Notes under the pieces: model-generated
Told to the model about the DNA's origin: nothing
The model's database searches: none
The model's input: the letters and a program-made list of their open reading frames with translations, nothing else
Origin: Vicia villosa
Taxonomy: Eukaryota; Streptophyta; Magnoliopsida; Fabales; Fabaceae
Reading direction: 5' to 3'
Assembly (NCBI RefSeq): GCF_029867415.1
Contig: NC_081185.1
Span: 82,840,469 to 82,904,468, forward strand
Length of the DNA stretch: 64,000 bases
Part shown: piece by piece, positions 11,411 through 20,890 of the stretch
How positions within the stretch are numbered: position 1 is the stretch's first letter
Layout: each line of letters begins with the position of its first letter
Translations under genes and position numbers: made by a program

Positions 11411-11780
11411 AGTCCTTTCTCTCAGTTTCTCTGTATTTCCATTTTCAAAGTGTGTAAAAACGGCGTTTTCGCTTAATTAATAAAAGTTTGATGTTTCATA
11501 ACGTAATTATGGTGTTTCCTTGAAAAATAATAACTTAATTGCATATCATACATCGCTTTAGTCGTACGCACTGACACGAGAATTGTCGCGGATCTAAGAG
11601 TTACTTTCCTTTCTCCAGAAAGAGAGGAGGAGAAGGAGGTGAACCAAGACTTTCAAGCTGTCTCATCCATACAACACTCGTTCAAGTCGCAAGAAAAGAA
11701 TGGAAGACTTTGAGCAATAGAATGAAGAACTCAGAGAAGAGATTAATACTCTCAAAGGTACTGTTGAAAGACTCAATAGT

Positions 11781-14700
11781 ATGGTAGAAGCCCTGGTAGT
11801 TGCGCAGAATCGACCAACGCCAGAAGAACCGCAAAGGACTGTGGTTTCAGAGATTATTTCTACTCCTATTCCTCAGTATACCATGCCGCCTGATCGACCT
11901 TGGGGCATGCCGTATAACTTTATTCCAGAAGGGTACATACCTCCAGCTTCTGAAGCTCCAAAAGTCACCATGGATATGCGTCCACCGGAGGGTTACAAAC
12001 CTCTGGAAATTGAAGTTCCAAGAGCAACGGCAATGGGTTTCGCACAACAGAATGCTGAGATACCGAGATCTGCTGTCATGGCTTCTCCACGGCCCATTAT
12101 GCATACTTTTCCCCCGCAGGGCGGACAAGTATATCATCACGCTCCAAGTGAGGATGCTGGCGTGTATGAAAGATTGGACGAGTTCCAAGAACAGTTTCTG
12201 CAAATGCAGAAGGAACTCAAGACTCTCCGAGGACAAGATCTATTTGGAAAGAATGCTGCAGACCTCTGTCTGGTTCCAAATGTTAAGATTCCTCACAAAT
12301 TCAAAGTACCAGAGTTTGAGAAGTACAAAGGGAATTCATGCCCACAAAGTCATCTTGTGATGTACGCTCGAAGAATGTCAACTCAGACTGATAATCAACA
12401 ATTGCTCATTCATTATTTTCAAGACAGCCTGACTGGTGCTGCACTCAAATGGTACATGAACTTGGACAGTTCAGAGATTCGTACTTTTCGAGACCTTGGA
12501 GAGGCCTTCGTCAAACAGTATAAGTACAATCTGGATATGGCTCCCGACAGAGATCAACTCCGGGCCATGACTCAAAAGGATAGAGAAAGCTTCAAGGAAT
12601 ACGCTCAGAGATGGCGTGAAGTTGCTGCTCAAATTTGTCCACCACTTGAAGAGAAAGAAATGACAAAAATCTATCTCAAAACTTTGAGTCCATTTTACTA
12701 CGGACGAATGGTTGCAAGTGCACCAAGTGATTTTACCGAGATGGTAAACATGGGTGTACGTTTAGAAGAAGCAGTTCGAGAAGGACGCTTGAACAAAGAA
12801 CCAGAATCTTCTGTTGGTCCAAGGAAGTATGGAAGTTCTTTCCAGAAGAAAAAGGATCAAGATGTCAGCAATGTCTTGCACAAAATCAAGAAGAAATTCC
12901 AACCTCAAGTTGCAACAATAACTCTGGTTGTTAACTCAGCGCCAGCTTATCAACCTCAGGTCTCGCAACAACAAATTCAACAAAGGTCGCAGCAACCTCA
13001 GCAGCAGGTTCGACCTCCAAATTACAACAATCGGGCTCCAAGGTATCCTGCCTTTGACCCCGTACCAATGCCGTATGCAGAATTGTTTCCAACATTACTG
13101 GAAAAAGGACTCATTCAGACAAGGAGTCCTCCAAATCCTACAAATAGTTCCTCACCATGGTATAAGGCTGACCAATCTTGTCCCTATCATCAGGGGGCAC
13201 CAGGTCACAATATTGAGAACTGTTTCCCTTTCAAGATTGACGTCCAACGATTAGTGAAGAGCGGAATGCTATCCTTCAAAGATACTAATCCAAACGTCCA
13301 AGCAAATCCTTTGCCGCAGCACAAAGAAGCTTCAGTAAATCTGATAGATCAACACCCCAACGACATTCAAATCTACGACATTCGTCAGATAGGGGAAAAT
13401 CTTGTCAGGATACACGCTAAACAAGCTGGGTACGGTCATGTACCACCTCACAACTACTTCACATGTGAAATTTGTCCAAAGAATAATCAAGGATGTGCCA
13501 TAGTTCAAGATGCATTACAAGAACAAATGGACTTGGGATGGATTCAACATATCCGAGTCAGAACTGAACATGACATCAACATGGTTCAAGGATGTCCAGG
13601 AGAATACAAAATCTACAAAGTTGAAGACCTTGAAGGATCGGTAGTCAGGTTCCACAAAACTTTAAATGGACTTGCCTACTTTGGAACGGATTTCCATCCT
13701 TACAGTAGATGCAGAATTTGTCGAAGAAATTCACGAGGATGTTTGCGTGTTCGCAACGACATTCAAAAGCTGATGGATGACAATACCATTACTGTTCTTG
13801 CCAACAGAGAAGATGATGAAGTCTTTACCGTATCTCCTCAAATTAATCAAGATGAACCTATGCAAGTTAAGTATGATAGCAGGAAGACAGCAATTGCACC
13901 ACTAGTCATCTACTTACCAGGTCCTGTACCGTATGAGTCCAGCAAGGCTATACCATACAAGTACAACGCTACATTCATTGAAAATGGTAAGGAAATACCA
14001 TTACCGTCTGTTGTCAACATTGCTGATGTTAGTCGAGTCACCAGAAGTGGACGAGTCTTCAACAGAACAACAGAAAATGTGGAGAAACCTTCGGAGGAAG
14101 TACCACATAGGCAAGACAATCATCCGACCAATGCTGTTCAAGCGAAAGAAAATGATGAGATCTTGAAGTTAATCCAGAGGAGAGAATACAACATTGTAGA
14201 TCAATTACTACATACTCCGTCTAGGATATCTGTTCTTTCCCTTCTATTGAGTTCTGAAGCTCATAGGGAAGCTCTACAGAAAGTTTTGGAACAAGCTTTT
14301 GTAGAACCCAGCATCACAATAAGCCAATTCAACAACATCATTGCCAACATCTCCGCCGGAACTAACCTAAGTTTCTGTGACGAAGATCTTCCTGAAGAAG
14401 GAGTGGACCATAATCTTCCACTTCACATCTCAGTTGGCTGCATGGGTGATACACTCACAGGAGTCCTAATAGACAATGGATCCTCTCTCAACGTCATGCC
14501 GAAATCAACATTGTCAAGATTATCTTTCGAAGATTACCCTCTAAGAAAAAGTCATGTCATCGTCAAAGCATTTGATGGATCAAGAAAGTCAGTTTTCGGA
14601 GAAGTAGATCTTCCCATAACTATTGGACCTCAGACGTTCAAAGTCACTTTCCAAGTTATGGACATTCCAGCACAATACAGTTGTTTGCTAGGTCGCCCAT

Positions 14701-15905
14701 GGATTCATGAGGTTGGGGCAATTACTTCAACACTTCATCAGAAACTGAAGTTCATAAGAAATGACAAATTGGTAACCGTATGTGGAGAACGAGCTCTGAT
14801 CGTCAGCAACCTGTCATCATTCTCCGACATAGAACCAAAAGAAGTTGTTGGAACTAAATCCCAAGCACTTTCCTTGGACAAAGGAAAGGAGAAAGCAGCG
14901 TCTATTTCTTCATACAAAGACGCAATCCAAGTTGTAAAGGATGGCACTACCAGTGGTTGGGGGCACATTAATATTCCTACCAACAACAAGAACAGAACAG
15001 GAATTGGATTCTTTCCAACATCATCAAAAGATATCCCAGGGATTGAGGTAGTTCTCCCAATTCAAGAAACTTTCTGCAGTGGAGGTTTTCTTCAACCTGT
15101 TCAACAAACAGTCAATACCATCGGTACGGAAAACACCGATGAAGAGGAATGGTTATCCTATCTTAACAAAGCAGGATACATCTCCCTACCAGAGTCTGAT
15201 TCACCTTGTTGTTATCCGACTAAAGGATCTGAAAGTAAGACTCAACCAAGCAGTGATGAAGTTACTGACAGCTTCACCACCAGAAATCATGGTTCATCAG
15301 AAGAAGTTCCTCCTATCCCCGAAGAGACTTGGGATACATTAGGAGAACCAAGCGGAAAATTCGACTACATGGTGAAATACTCCGCTCCTGAAAGTTCAAG
15401 AATCTCTCTTGAAGATATTGTTCCAACTGGATGGAACATTGATTATGAGTACCTCTCTCAGCCAAAAGAGATGTATAACCCTTGCTATTCATCATCATCT
15501 ACTGGTGAAATCATCATTGAGGATTATATCCCCAAGTCACCCTCCGAGGCTACGGATATAGAGTTCACATATCTAGTCAATGCCATCTTGGGAGAAGAGC
15601 AAGACCAAAATACAGAAGAGGATGATCTCGAAATTGTCTCTGACAACGAGTCTCTCCATTCAGAAGATTGGAAGTTTCCTCAAAAGAAAGTCCGACATAC
15701 TCCACTTGGAAATGGGTATGCTCACACCGCTCAGTCTGTTCAAGTAGAAGAAGATCGTCTGAGTGTTGCAAAGACAGTGGTTGGTAAATCAAGACCTACC
15801 ACAGGCCAGCTTAAGCCTAAGGTTCCAGATTACTTAGTGCACAATGGGGTTCGCCACTACTGGACAGCTGTTGAAGTTTCAACTGTTGTTCGCACTCCTA
15901 AGTAG
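11781..15905 (+). CDS. Ogre A gag-protease
   Basis: This 1,374-codon frame encodes the capsid precursor and aspartic protease. A retrotransposon gag domain spans about residues 155-390 ('GAALKWYMNL', 'FKEYAQRWREVAAQ'). Three cysteine modules follow: CPYHQG..H..NC near residue 467, CEICPKNNQGC at 562 and CRICRRNSRGC at 644, each trailed by a similar helix. The protease active site is DNGSS at about 898, with the flap-side motif LLGRPWIHE near 970. The tail is long and acidic. The frame is open further upstream to an ATG at 11700, but a TAG at 11718-11720 interrupts it six codons later, so the natural N-terminus is cut. The terminal TAG overlaps a candidate intron donor, so the full product may be a spliced gag-pol. 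Confidence 0.85.
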   Translation: MVEALVVAQNRPTPEEPQRTVVSEIISTPIPQYTMPPDRPWGMPYNFIPEGYIPPASEAPKVTMDMRPPEGYKPLEIEVPRATAMGFAQQNAEIPRSAVMASPRPIMHTFPPQGGQVYHHAPSEDAGVYERLDEFQEQFLQMQKELKTLRGQDLFGKNAADLCLVPNVKIPHKFKVPEFEKYKGNSCPQSHLVMYARRMSTQTDNQQLLIHYFQDSLTGAALKWYMNLDSSEIRTFRDLGEAFVKQYKYNLDMAPDRDQLRAMTQKDRESFKEYAQRWREVAAQICPPLEEKEMTKIYLKTLSPFYYGRMVASAPSDFTEMVNMGVRLEEAVREGRLNKEPESSVGPRKYGSSFQKKKDQDVSNVLHKIKKKFQPQVATITLVVNSAPAYQPQVSQQQIQQRSQQPQQQVRPPNYNNRAPRYPAFDPVPMPYAELFPTLLEKGLIQTRSPPNPTNSSSPWYKADQSCPYHQGAPGHNIENCFPFKIDVQRLVKSGMLSFKDTNPNVQANPLPQHKEASVNLIDQHPNDIQIYDIRQIGENLVRIHAKQAGYGHVPPHNYFTCEICPKNNQGCAIVQDALQEQMDLGWIQHIRVRTEHDINMVQGCPGEYKIYKVEDLEGSVVRFHKTLNGLAYFGTDFHPYSRCRICRRNSRGCLRVRNDIQKLMDDNTITVLANREDDEVFTVSPQINQDEPMQVKYDSRKTAIAPLVIYLPGPVPYESSKAIPYKYNATFIENGKEIPLPSVVNIADVSRVTRSGRVFNRTTENVEKPSEEVPHRQDNHPTNAVQAKENDEILKLIQRREYNIVDQLLHTPSRISVLSLLLSSEAHREALQKVLEQAFVEPSITISQFNNIIANISAGTNLSFCDEDLPEEGVDHNLPLHISVGCMGDTLTGVLIDNGSSLNVMPKSTLSRLSFEDYPLRKSHVIVKAFDGSRKSVFGEVDLPITIGPQTFKVTFQVMDIPAQYSCLLGRPWIHEVGAITSTLHQKLKFIRNDKLVTVCGERALIVSNLSSFSDIEPKEVVGTKSQALSLDKGKEKAASISSYKDAIQVVKDGTTSGWGHINIPTNNKNRTGIGFFPTSSKDIPGIEVVLPIQETFCSGGFLQPVQQTVNTIGTENTDEEEWLSYLNKAGYISLPESDSPCCYPTKGSESKTQPSSDEVTDSFTTRNHGSSEEVPPIPEETWDTLGEPSGKFDYMVKYSAPESSRISLEDIVPTGWNIDYEYLSQPKEMYNPCYSSSSTGEIIIEDYIPKSPSEATDIEFTYLVNAILGEEQDQNTEEDDLEIVSDNESLHSEDWKFPQKKVRHTPLGNGYAHTAQSVQVEEDRLSVAKTVVGKSRPTTGQLKPKVPDYLVHNGVRHYWTAVEVSTVVRTPK

Positions 15906-16226
15906 GAACTTTCACCGTTATTTTGTCCTCTCACCATAGCCCAGGGTGAAGAGATGTTTCGTAGGGCTTTGCATTTTACTATTTCTTAGAAAAATGTCCC
16001 TCTTTGCTTCGCCCAAAGCAATAGAGTTTTGTTTTATAGGGTCTTTGTTTCAAGAAATGACTGTCCATAAATAAAAATGTCATTCTGTTCCTTCGTTTAG
16101 TTTTCCCTTTTCTTTTTTCGGAAATTGGTGATCCTAAAAAACACCCTTAAAAAACATCAAAAATTATTAACTGCATACACCGAGTCTTCCCTCGTTGTCT
16201 AAATAAAACTTATCACACATATGCAG
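15902..16226 (+). other. Candidate intron between protease and RT of Ogre A
   Basis: Both frames around this stretch stay open if 325 bases are removed from a donor GTAGGA at 15902 to an acceptor ATGCAG ending at 16226. The donor removes the gag-protease stop codon, and the acceptor leads in phase into the open frame before the RT ATG at 16264. The acceptor is preceded by a pyrimidine-rich tract near 16185-16200. An intron at this position is an established Ogre trait. The exact sites are my inference. Confidence 0.55.
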
Positions 16227-16263
16227 ATTAATCATAAAATACCCCGTTGAAACGTGCGACCGT

Positions 16264-17567
16264 ATGACTTCTCCAAGCTTTGAGTTTCCTGTATTCGAGG
16301 CAGAGGAAGAAGAAGACGAAGAAATATCAAAGGAAATTTCACGGTTACTTCAACAAAAGGAAGAGGCCATTCAGCCATACAATGAGCCTCTAGAGATCAT
16401 TAACCTTGGTTCCGATGGAAACAGAAAAGAGGTTAAGATTGGAGCTTCGCTCAGTTCAGAGATCAGAGAGAGTTTGATACAGCTGCTCAAAGAATTCTCA
16501 GATGTCTTCGCTTGGTCTTATCAAGATATGCCAGGGTTGGATACCAGTATAGTGGAGCATCACTTGCCGTTAAAAGCAGAATGCCCTCCGGTCAAGCAAA
16601 AATTGAGAAGAACTCATCCGGAGATGGCCATGAAAATCAAAGAGGAAGTTCAAAAGCAGATCAACGCAGGTTTCCTCGTCACTTCAGAATACCCTCAGTG
16701 GTTAGCTAACATTGTTCCCGTTCCTAAGAAAGACGGAAAAGTCCGCATGTGCGTCGACTACAGAGATCTGAACAAGGCTAGCCCTAAGGATGATTTTCCT
16801 TTACCACATATTGATATGTTGGTAGACAGTACAGCAAAATCCAAAGTTTTCTCATTCATGGACGGATTTTCAGGATACAACCAAATCAAAATGGCACCTG
16901 AAGACATGGAAAAAACAGCTTTCATCACCCCCTGGGGCACGTTCTGCTATCGTGTTATGCCTTTTGGACTAAAGAACGCAGGGGCAACTTATCAAAGGGC
17001 CATGACTACGCTTTTCCACGACATGATGCATAAAGAAGTGGAAGTCTATGTGGACGACATGATTGCCAAATCAGAAAATGAAGAAGATCACATACAGAAT
17101 CTGACAAAGTTATTTCAACGCTTACGGAAGTTTCAGCTTCGCCTGAACCCCAACAAGTGCACCTTTGGTGTCTATTCAGGAAAACTCCTTGGTTTCATTG
17201 TCAGCAAACGAGGAATTGAAGTAGATCCAGACAAAGTCAAGGCAATTCAAGAAATGCCTTCACCCAGAACCGAGAAACAAGTTAGAGGATTTCTTGGACG
17301 TCTGAATTACATCTCGAGATTCATATATCTCATGACTGCAACTTGCGCTCCTATTTTCAAACTTCTACGGAAAAATCAAAGTTGCGTCTGGACAGACGAT
17401 TGTCAGAAAGCGTTCGACAGCATTAAGGAATATCTGCTCGAACCACCCATCTTGTCTCCTCCAGTGGAAGGAAGACCTTTGATAATGTACTTAACCGTCT
17501 TAGAAGACTCCATGGGTTGTGTCCTTGGACAGCAAGACGAGACAAAGAGAAAAGAGCATGCCATTTA
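16264..17567 (+). pseudogene. Ogre A reverse transcriptase, truncated before RNase H
   Basis: This is the RT domain of pol. An acidic N-terminal linker (residues 1-60) leads to the RT palm and fingers: 'VPVPKKDGKVRMCVDYRDLN', 'FMDGFSGYNQI', 'MPFGLKNAGATYQ', and the catalytic YVDD at residue 262. The RT connection and the very start of RNase H are present (to about 'RKEHAIY', 17546-17567). The frame then runs a few codons out of register to a stop at 17610, because the rest of RNase H is deleted. All visible RT catalytic residues are kept, but the polyprotein is broken. Confidence 0.88.
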
Positions 17568-17570
17568 CTC

Positions 17571-18447
17571 TCTTCCCCTTGGCCTTTCTCCATGTGGGGA
17601 ATCGACATGATTGGAATGATCGAGCCAAAAGCGTCCAACGGACATCGCTTCATCTTGGTAGCCATAGACTATTTCACCAAGTGGGTTGAAGCAGCTTCAT
17701 ATGCAAACGTTACAAGACAAGTTGTCGTCAGGTTTATCAAGAATCGCATCATCTGTCGCTACGGCGTTCCTAGCAAGATAATCACTGACAATGGGTCAAA
17801 TTTGAATAACAAAATGATGAAGGAGCTTTGTGAAGAATTCAAGATCGAACATCACAACTCATCTCCTTACAGACCAAAGATGAATGGAGCTGTAGAAGCA
17901 GCTAACAAAAACATCAAGAAAATCATTCAGAAGATGGTCATCACTTACAAAGATTGGCATGAAATGCTCCCGTATGCTCTTCATGGTTATCGTACATCAG
18001 TACGTACTTCGATTGGAGCAACTCCTTTCCGCCCTTGTATATGGCATGGAGGCAGTCCTACCTATAGAGGTTGAGATTCCATCAATGAGAGTTTTGATGG
18101 AGGCAAAATTAACAGAAGCCGAGTGGTGTCAAAGCAGATTCGATGAATTGAACTTAATCGAAGAAAAGCGCATGACAGCTTTATGCCACGGACAGCTATA
18201 TCAACAAAGAATGAAGAAAGCTTTCGACAAAAAGGTTCGACCTCGCACAATCAAAGAAGGCGACCTTGTACTCAAAAAGATTCAATCTTTTCTCACAGAT
18301 TCGAGAGGGAAATGGACTCCCAATTATGACGGCCCCTACGTGGTCAAGAGAGCTTTCTCAGGAGGAGCCTTAATACTCACGACTATGGATGGAGAAGAAT
18401 TCACCCGTCCTGTGAACGTCGACGCAGTCAAGAAATACTTCGCCTAA
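17571..18447 (+). pseudogene. Ogre A integrase, N-terminal zinc domain deleted and frameshifted
   Basis: The frame resumes in the integrase core at 'SSPWPFSMWGIDMIG', so the HHCC zinc-binding domain and both RNase H regions are missing. The catalytic triad looks intact: D in 'GIDMIG', D in 'ITDNGSN', E in 'AVEAANKN'. A one-base change of frame near 18029-18034 splits the core from the C-terminal part, which continues in another frame ('YGMEAVLPIEVE' to the stop at 18445-18447) with the GPY-type region 'YDGPYVVKRAFSGGAL'. The out-of-frame first piece stops at 18074. It is not functional as it stands. Confidence 0.85.
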
Positions 18448-18461
18448 ATAATTAAAAGAAC

Positions 18462-18627
18462 AGCTCGCTAAGTTGAAAACTCGCAAAGAGCGGCTTAGGC
18501 AAAAAAGAGCGTCTCGGTGAATCGAAAACCCGAAAGGGCGATTCAGGCAAAAATTAGAGACATAAAAAAAAATATATATAATAATCAATCCCGGTAGACT
18601 TAAAACCCGAAAGGGGTAGTTTACGCA
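18462..18627 (+). other. Three-hairpin array after Ogre A integrase
   Basis: Three modules have the same plan: a lower stem, an AAAA internal loop, a 3-bp upper stem with a short A-rich loop, then GGCAAAA or CGCAAAA. In module 2 TGAATCG (18518-18524) pairs with CGATTCA (18539-18545), and inside it CCC-GAAA-GGG. In module 3 GTAGACT (18594-18600) pairs with AGTTTAC (18618-18624) with one wobble, and again CCC-GAAA-GGG. In module 1 CTAAG (18468-18472) pairs with CTTAG (18494-18498), with CTC-GCAAA-GAG above. Element F carries two related modules in the same position. Confidence 0.65.
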
Positions 18628-19393
18628 AAAGTTAGGGATATATGGCAAGTAACTGTGTTCAGGACAAACTTGATCATTCAAAATCCATAGCGGAGTATTC
18701 ATCAGCAGTAGGTCATCTTCTACGAAGCACGAATACAGCGCAACTCGGAGTGGAAGGGAAAGATAACGGTCGTCACGTTTCATCGTAGCCCTTTTTCCCG
18801 AAAATTACCAATTTCCAACTTTGTAAATACTCCATGGAATCAAGCATTTGGCTGATTACCATTCCATATATAATAATTTGAGCCTTGTGCTTTTCCTTTG
18901 CAATCTAGTCTTATTCAGTTTCTTGAAATGCATTTTAAGTTTAAACAGTCACTTTCTTGAAACAAATGTTTTCATAAAATAAAAAAATGAATTTACTTGC
19001 AAAAATAAAGGTGAAATTTCTTTCTAAGGTTTACAAACAATAGGAAGAATGCAAACAGTTGCTCCGAGAACGGTTGAGACTCCGGGAACCAATATTTCCC
19101 CATGAGGTCGCTTTGCGAACATCTCCCGATGACGGATCTTCACTTCAATTCATATTACTTACTTCGGACAGCGGACAACTGATAACCAGATATTCCCAAC
19201 AGAGTTCGAACTACAAGAAGAGGACATCTTCTGATCAACAAGAATTCAAGTCGTATCATTAGGATTTTACATCCGCGACAATTCTATTCACATTCACTTT
19301 ACATTTTATAATTGTCATAATATTCATGCATACATTACATCACAACTGCATAGTCAAATTAGGCTTTTAATCATGAGAATGCCCGAGTCATTG
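18628..19393 (+). other. Ogre A 3' UTR up to assembly gap
   Basis: This is non-coding sequence downstream of the hairpin array, starting with 'gttagggatata', which is also found after the array in element F. It holds no convincing gene, polypurine tract or LTR start before the gap. An open stretch of 67 codons at 19059-19262 resembles nothing recognised. Confidence 0.6.
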
Positions 19394-19493
19394 NNNNNNN
19401 NNNNNNNNNNNNNNNNNNNNNNNNNNNNNNNNNNNNNNNNNNNNNNNNNNNNNNNNNNNNNNNNNNNNNNNNNNNNNNNNNNNNNNNNNNNNN
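19394..19493. other. Assembly gap of exactly 100 N
   Basis: A run of 100 N is the usual placeholder for a gap of unknown size. It joins the 3' UTR of plus-strand Ogre A to the middle of ORF1 of minus-strand Ogre B, so the real distance and even the adjacency are unproven. Confidence 0.99.
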
Positions 19494-20212
19494 GCGAGAC
19501 CATTGCATTCTTTGTTCATTTCTCAACACTGATCGGGGAAGATGAAATGTAAACCACCTAGCCAGTAGTGGTATACAGCACATGAGAGTTCCTCGTTTCT
19601 TCATGGTACGAGTGTGTAGAGAATGTAGAATGTCTCCCAGCAATGTTGGTACCCCGGGTTACGGATTAGGAAAAGGTTGATGATGTGTACACTTATGAAC
19701 TGGTCGGGATTTGGGAATAAAACCAACCCATAGATCAAAAGTGCCATAACTTCCTCAAAAGCTGGATAACTTTTGTTTTCTAGCAGTAGTCGAGCCTTTT
19801 CCAACAAGAACTTGGTAAGCAAACCCTTAACTCCACTCTTTGTTTCCCAATTGGACTCGATTTCTGATTTCCGCAGATGTAAAGCAGCAGCAATGAATTC
19901 AGGTTTTGGAATCCTTTCTAAACCAGTGAAAGGTAATTGATTTCGAACAGGCAATCCCATTAGTTCAGAGAATTCTTCCAAAATGGGTACCAACTGGTAA
20001 TCAGGAAAGGTAAAGCAATGATGTTCAGGGTCAAAGAACTGGAACAGGACCCGTATCATGTCTTCTTCAAATTTTGAGGTAACCAAATGGAGTAGGTGAC
20101 CATGCCTTTCAGTGAATTGAACATTCCTGGGGAATTCTGACACTAAGTCTTTTAGTTCAGATGGTACCGTTGAGATGTTGATTCGGATGTAATCTTTGGT
20201 GGCGGGAGCCAT
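19494..20212 (-). pseudogene. Ogre B ORF1, partial and frameshifted
   Basis: The ATG at 20212 starts 'MAPATKDYIRI', and the protein carries the same block as Ogre A ORF1 ('HCFTFPDYQLVPILEEF', about residues 60-76; 'FEEVMALLIYGLVLFPN'). The frame breaks near 19650-19656, where an extra base follows 'FLIRNPG'. The homologous sequence continues in the next frame ('GDILHSLHTRTMKKRGTL', 'CCIPLLARWF') to the gap. The sequence just before the ATG reads 'tttgtttttgcaggta', which looks like a splice acceptor. The upstream in-frame ATG at 20311 is less likely because homology with ORF1 of A starts only here. Confidence 0.75.
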
Positions 20213-20868
20213 TACCTGCAAAAACAAAGGTAAACTCTTTGATCCTTGAAGTGTTTGGTGCAAAAATGATATGCTTATGATGCAAACATGTGGCACACAA
20301 AAACAAATCAAACAATAGCCTTAGGTTTAAAGGCTTGCATGGAGCTGATAGGTGATACCCTCCCCACTGAAGTTGAGTTGGTTAAAACCTGTCCTAGAAT
20401 AGTATTCGGGTTCTATGATCCTTGGAAGTAACATCTCAATACGGCGCTCGAGCGGCCGATCAAAATATTCCTCGAGGATAACTAACTTCGATCAATTTCA
20501 AAGCTAGCAACTTAATAGGCCACAAGTCAAGTTCAACTAAAAAGGTTCTAAGACAAATTAGTGTTTAATGACATTTCGGAAGTCTAATATACTCCTTGAT
20601 CGTTTTCAAGGGACATCAGTATAAACCAAAGTATCGCACTAACGATGACTACCAGATCAACCGTATCGGTACATGCCGTACAGTTTCCTTGGTCTATTGT
20701 CATATACTTAAGGTATCTCGAGATTCGGGTTAGAATCTTTCACACAAGCAAAAATACCCAAACAAACCTTTGAAAAATAGAGCAATCAAGTCAATCAATT
20801 GAAAACATCGAAGTGATCTATTCTCTTAAGGTAACCCCTTTTGAAAACATTTTGTTTTTGAAAGTATG

Positions 20869-20886
20869 TCCCTAGCAGAGTCGCCA
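20869..20886 (-). promoter_or_regulatory. Ogre B primer-binding site
   Basis: On the minus strand TGGCGACTCTGCTAGGGA lies four bases after the LTR end. It differs from the Ogre A PBS at one position. Confidence 0.75.
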
Positions 20887-20890
20887 GTTC

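Larger units (their letters stand above)
3094..19393 (+). mobile_element. Ogre A: Ty3/gypsy LTR retrotransposon, Tat/Ogre group
   Basis: This is a giant LTR retrotransposon inserted into the minus-strand pol fragment. In order it has a 6.06 kb 5' LTR, a PBS, a leader, ORF1, gag-protease, a likely intron, RT, integrase and a structured 3' UTR. ORF1 upstream of gag, the very long LTR and an intron between protease and RT are recognised marks of Ogre elements in legumes. It is defective in three ways: a stop near the gag start, a deletion removing RNase H and the front of integrase, and a frameshift in integrase. No 3' LTR is seen before the 100-N gap, so the full length and the target duplication cannot be checked. 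Confidence 0.9.

Noticed and set aside
3094..19393. Integrated plant pararetrovirus
   Set aside because: gag-protease-RT-integrase order, LTRs and PBS fit Ty3/gypsy; no movement or coat protein is seen and integrase is present.
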